Source: Flavobacterium psychrophilum
GTDB taxonomy: Bacteria; Bacteroidota; Bacteroidia; Flavobacteriales; Flavobacteriaceae
Assembly (NCBI GenBank): GCA_003243255.1
Contig: QFQM01000212.1
Location: forward strand, 1 to 7,435
Length of the DNA: 7,435 nucleotides
Direction: 5' to 3'
Part shown: positions 5,817 through 7,435 of the stretch, piece by piece
How positions within the stretch are numbered: the first letter of the stretch is position 1
Layout of the letters: every line of letters starts with the position of its first letter
Notes under the pieces: model-generated
What the model was told of the DNA's origin: nothing
Database searches by the model: none
What the model saw: the letters and a program-made list of their open reading frames with translations, nothing else
Made by a program: the position numbers and the translations under genes

Positions 5817-6530
5817 ATGGAAAAGAATATAAATGATTTTGAACTGCATTACGACCTTGAAGGCGAAATGAATTCGCAGGAGCTTACAGAAATCCACATT
5901 GGTGATGTTAATCTCCCAACAGGAAAGGTTATAGTTGCAGACCCTTTCTTCTCTTTGGAACAAAGGCCTTTTTCACGCACTGTAGAGCCTGACAAATATC
6001 CGGTTTACATATTCATGGCAGATATTGACTCTCTTCATCACAGGGTTGCTTATGCCAAAATTAAATTCAGACCTGAGAATGCATCCAAGTGGATACTTGC
6101 ACTTACTGACGACCTTACAAACGAGGAGTTAACCGAACTTGGTGAGGATGAATTTTATGGATTCCCTGTAGAATCGGGCCTGGCATGTTTTCTCGATGAA
6201 GAAACCAATACACAGTTTGTTGAAAAAATGGATGAGCTTCAGGAAAAAAATCCTGAATCAAATTACTATGACGATGTTCTTTCTGAAGAATTCAGGGAAT
6301 ATTCAGGCAAAAACAATTTTTCAAGAGAACTTGGCGACTGGAATGATCACCACCCTATAGCTAATTCTGACAATAATGTAATTATGTTTGCATCAGGATG
6401 GGGAGACGGCTACTACCCTGCTTACTGGGGATTAAACGAAGCCGGAGACACTGTTGAACTGGTCATTGACTTCCTTCTTAATGAATTTGACCCGGAAGGC
6501 GGTGACAATGAAGAATATGAAGATCAATAA
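5817..6530 (+). CDS. DUF4241-like acidic cytoplasmic protein
   Basis: This 237-residue protein has no signal peptide or membrane helix. The block order fits the DUF4241 family as I remember it: TGKVIVADPF (35-44), KYPVYIF (60-66), a strand with RVAYAKIKF (76-84), YGFPVESGLACFLDE (114-128), and the strongest block, FASGWGDGYYPAYWG (191-205), then a closing VELVIDF (213-219). The biochemical function of the family is unknown to me. The conserved SGWGDG segment may form a binding site, but no catalysis should be assumed. The C-terminal tail is very acidic (about 222-237). The start at 5817 is preferred over Met18, because the residues between are of the same acidic character. The gene stands alone and ends at a bidirectional terminator facing birA. 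Confidence 0.75.
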   Translation: MEKNINDFELHYDLEGEMNSQELTEIHIGDVNLPTGKVIVADPFFSLEQRPFSRTVEPDKYPVYIFMADIDSLHHRVAYAKIKFRPENASKWILALTDDLTNEELTELGEDEFYGFPVESGLACFLDEETNTQFVEKMDELQEKNPESNYYDDVLSEEFREYSGKNNFSRELGDWNDHHPIANSDNNVIMFASGWGDGYYPAYWGLNEAGDTVELVIDFLLNEFDPEGGDNEEYEDQ

Positions 6531-6534
6531 TATC

Positions 6535-6561
6535 AAAACACCTGCAAATGCAGGTGTTTTT
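6535..6561. terminator. Bidirectional terminator between the DUF4241-like gene and birA
   Basis: Perfect 12-base arms (6535-6546 and 6549-6560) contain the GC-rich core CACCTGC/GCAGGTG, effectively 11 pairs around AAAT. Five Ts (6557-6561) follow on the + strand, and four Ts end the stem on the - strand. It lies 4 bases after the upstream stop and just before the birA stop (6565-6567), so it serves both convergent genes. Confidence 0.9.
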
Positions 6562-6564
6562 GGT

Positions 6565-7293
6565 TTAATATAAAAGCTGTACTTCCTTTATACCATATTC
6601 AGCAACCGTATCATCTTCAAGCATGACTCTGAGATCACCTTTTTGTGATACCTCTTTTATAATCCCCATAAACTTAACTCCTTCTTTTTCAAAAGGCATG
6701 GGTACATCTTTTTTATAAAGCTTAGAATGATATTGCTGCCAAACCTGATTTGAATTCCTGTTAAGCAAAACAGCTACATTTCGTTTTATATTTTCGACAA
6801 TTGCTGTCATTATAACCTCTTTATCATACTCTTTGCCAGTTACCAACGCTAATGAAGACGCCTTAGCCAGATCACCAAATTCTTTTTGATTCACATTCAG
6901 GCCAATACCGATTATGGAATAGATTTCACCTCCGGATTTTATACTGTTTTCGATGAGTATGCCACCAATTTTTTTATTTACTGCCAAAATGTCGTTAGGC
7001 CATTTAATAAAAAGATTCGGGACCGAAAAATTCTCAAGGGCAGCAACAACACTAATGGCAACAGCTGCATTTAAACTAAAAATTTCATCTATGCCGATGA
7101 GAAGATCTTTAACCAACACACTAAAGGTAAGGTTCTTACCCGGCTCTACATTCCACTTTGCTCCCATCTGACCGCGCCCTGCTGTCTGGTCTTCAGCAGA
7201 GACGACAGTGAAATTTTCAACATACTGCACCGATGATAACTCTTTCAGATAATCATTTGTAGAGTTAATGGCATTGAGTTTGATGATATTCAT
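6565..7293 (-). CDS. birA: Biotin--[acetyl-CoA carboxylase] ligase, without DNA-binding domain
   Basis: This enzyme activates biotin with ATP to biotinyl-5'-AMP and attaches it to the lysine of carboxylase biotin-carrier domains in the cytoplasm. In its 242 residues I see STNDYLK (11-17), the adenylate-binding loop AGRGQMGAKW (38-47, compare GRGRRG of E. coli BirA), KWPNDI (97-102) with the conserved Lys97, IGGILIE (109-115) and GIGLNVN (129-135). A small C-terminal beta domain (about 195-242) completes the fold. The helix-turn-helix domain that makes E. coli BirA a repressor is absent: the protein begins directly with the catalytic domain. It should therefore be a ligase only and not regulate biotin genes by DNA binding. 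It is divergent from rsfS, with 101 bases between the starts. Confidence 0.95.
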   Translation of the reverse strand: MNIIKLNAINSTNDYLKELSSVQYVENFTVVSAEDQTAGRGQMGAKWNVEPGKNLTFSVLVKDLLIGIDEIFSLNAAVAISVVAALENFSVPNLFIKWPNDILAVNKKIGGILIENSIKSGGEIYSIIGIGLNVNQKEFGDLAKASSLALVTGKEYDKEVIMTAIVENIKRNVAVLLNRNSNQVWQQYHSKLYKKDVPMPFEKEGVKFMGIIKEVSQKGDLRVMLEDDTVAEYGIKEVQLLY

Positions 7294-7345
7294 TTAGAAA
7301 AAACTTTGTATTGCATTTTAAACCTGTAATAGTTTTGTTAAGGCT

Positions 7346-7353
7346 CAAAAGTA
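7346..7353 (-). promoter_or_regulatory. Candidate birA -7 box
   Basis: On the reverse strand this reads TACTTTTG, an exact match to TAnnTTTG. Transcription would start near 7340, giving a leader of roughly 45 bases before the birA ATG at 7293. I see no good -33 box at the usual spacing. Confidence 0.45.
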
Positions 7354-7367
7354 AATACAAAAAATGA

Positions 7368-7375
7368 TAACTTTG
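7368..7375 (+). promoter_or_regulatory. Candidate rsfS -7 box
   Basis: TAACTTTG is an exact match to TAnnTTTG. It lies 19 bases before the ATG at 7395, predicting a short leader of about 15 bases. No clear TTTG occurs at the normal -33 distance. The box is 14 bases from the oppositely oriented birA box. Confidence 0.5.
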
Positions 7376-7394
7376 CGAAAACATATAATTTTAA

Positions 7395-7435
7395 ATGGCT
7401 AAGAAAAACGTAAGTAATGATGATCTGTTAGCTAA
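7395..7435 (+). CDS. rsfS: Ribosome silencing factor RsfS, N-terminus only
   Basis: Only 13 complete codons fall in the window, reading MAKKNVSNDDLLA. This fits the start of flavobacterial RsfS proteins as I recall them (M-x-K-K, then N-D-x-L-x-A). RsfS (DUF143/Iojap family) binds ribosomal protein uL14 and blocks joining of the ribosomal subunits, saving energy in poor nutrient conditions. The position, divergent from birA and behind an exact -7 box, supports a real start. The catalogued family fold is not visible in so short a piece, so the identity rests on the N-terminal residues and the gene order. Confidence 0.62.
   Translation, partial: MAKKNVSNDDLLA

Overview
The window looks like chromosomal DNA from a member of the Bacteroidota, most likely Flavobacterium or a close relative. 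The base composition is AT-rich. Several start codons are preceded by matches to the Bacteroidota -7 promoter box TAnnTTTG rather than by Shine-Dalgarno sequences. The proteins (CoaD, PyrE, a stand-alone biotin ligase, RsfS, and a Nudix protein with a short N-terminal extension) read like flavobacterial versions. This assignment comes from recognition, not from a search.

Layout: (1) 3-347, the 3' part of coaD (coenzyme A synthesis), followed after 4 bases by an exported M14 zinc carboxypeptidase-like protein (352-2082). (2) 2148-2876, a small integral-membrane protein with an HEFGH motif (M50/site-2-protease-like), with a promoter/hairpin region in front and a bidirectional terminator at its end. 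(3) A reverse-strand Nudix hydrolase (2922-3524), only 7 bases from the divergent pyrE (3532-4173). (4) Downstream of pyrE, a small exported protein of unknown function (4248-4706) and an SRPBCC-type protein (4717-5109), closed by a strong terminator. (5) Two single genes: an exported protein of unknown function (5191-5724) and a DUF4241-like acidic protein (5817-6530), the latter ending at a second bidirectional terminator. (6) Reverse-strand birA (6565-7293), divergent from the start of rsfS (7395, running off the end).

Most of the content is housekeeping: CoA synthesis, pyrimidine synthesis, biotinylation of carboxylases, and ribosome silencing. Interspersed are lineage-restricted genes: two secreted proteins of unknown function, a membrane metallopeptidase and the DUF4241 protein. 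I see no mobile element, CRISPR array, tRNA, rRNA or defence island, and no gene-free stretch above 300 bases. I do not see a clear new multi-gene system. The points most worth checking are the very tight divergent pyrE/Nudix arrangement with a predicted leaderless pyrE mRNA, the membrane HEFGH protein, and a possible frameshifted tail on the gene at 5191.
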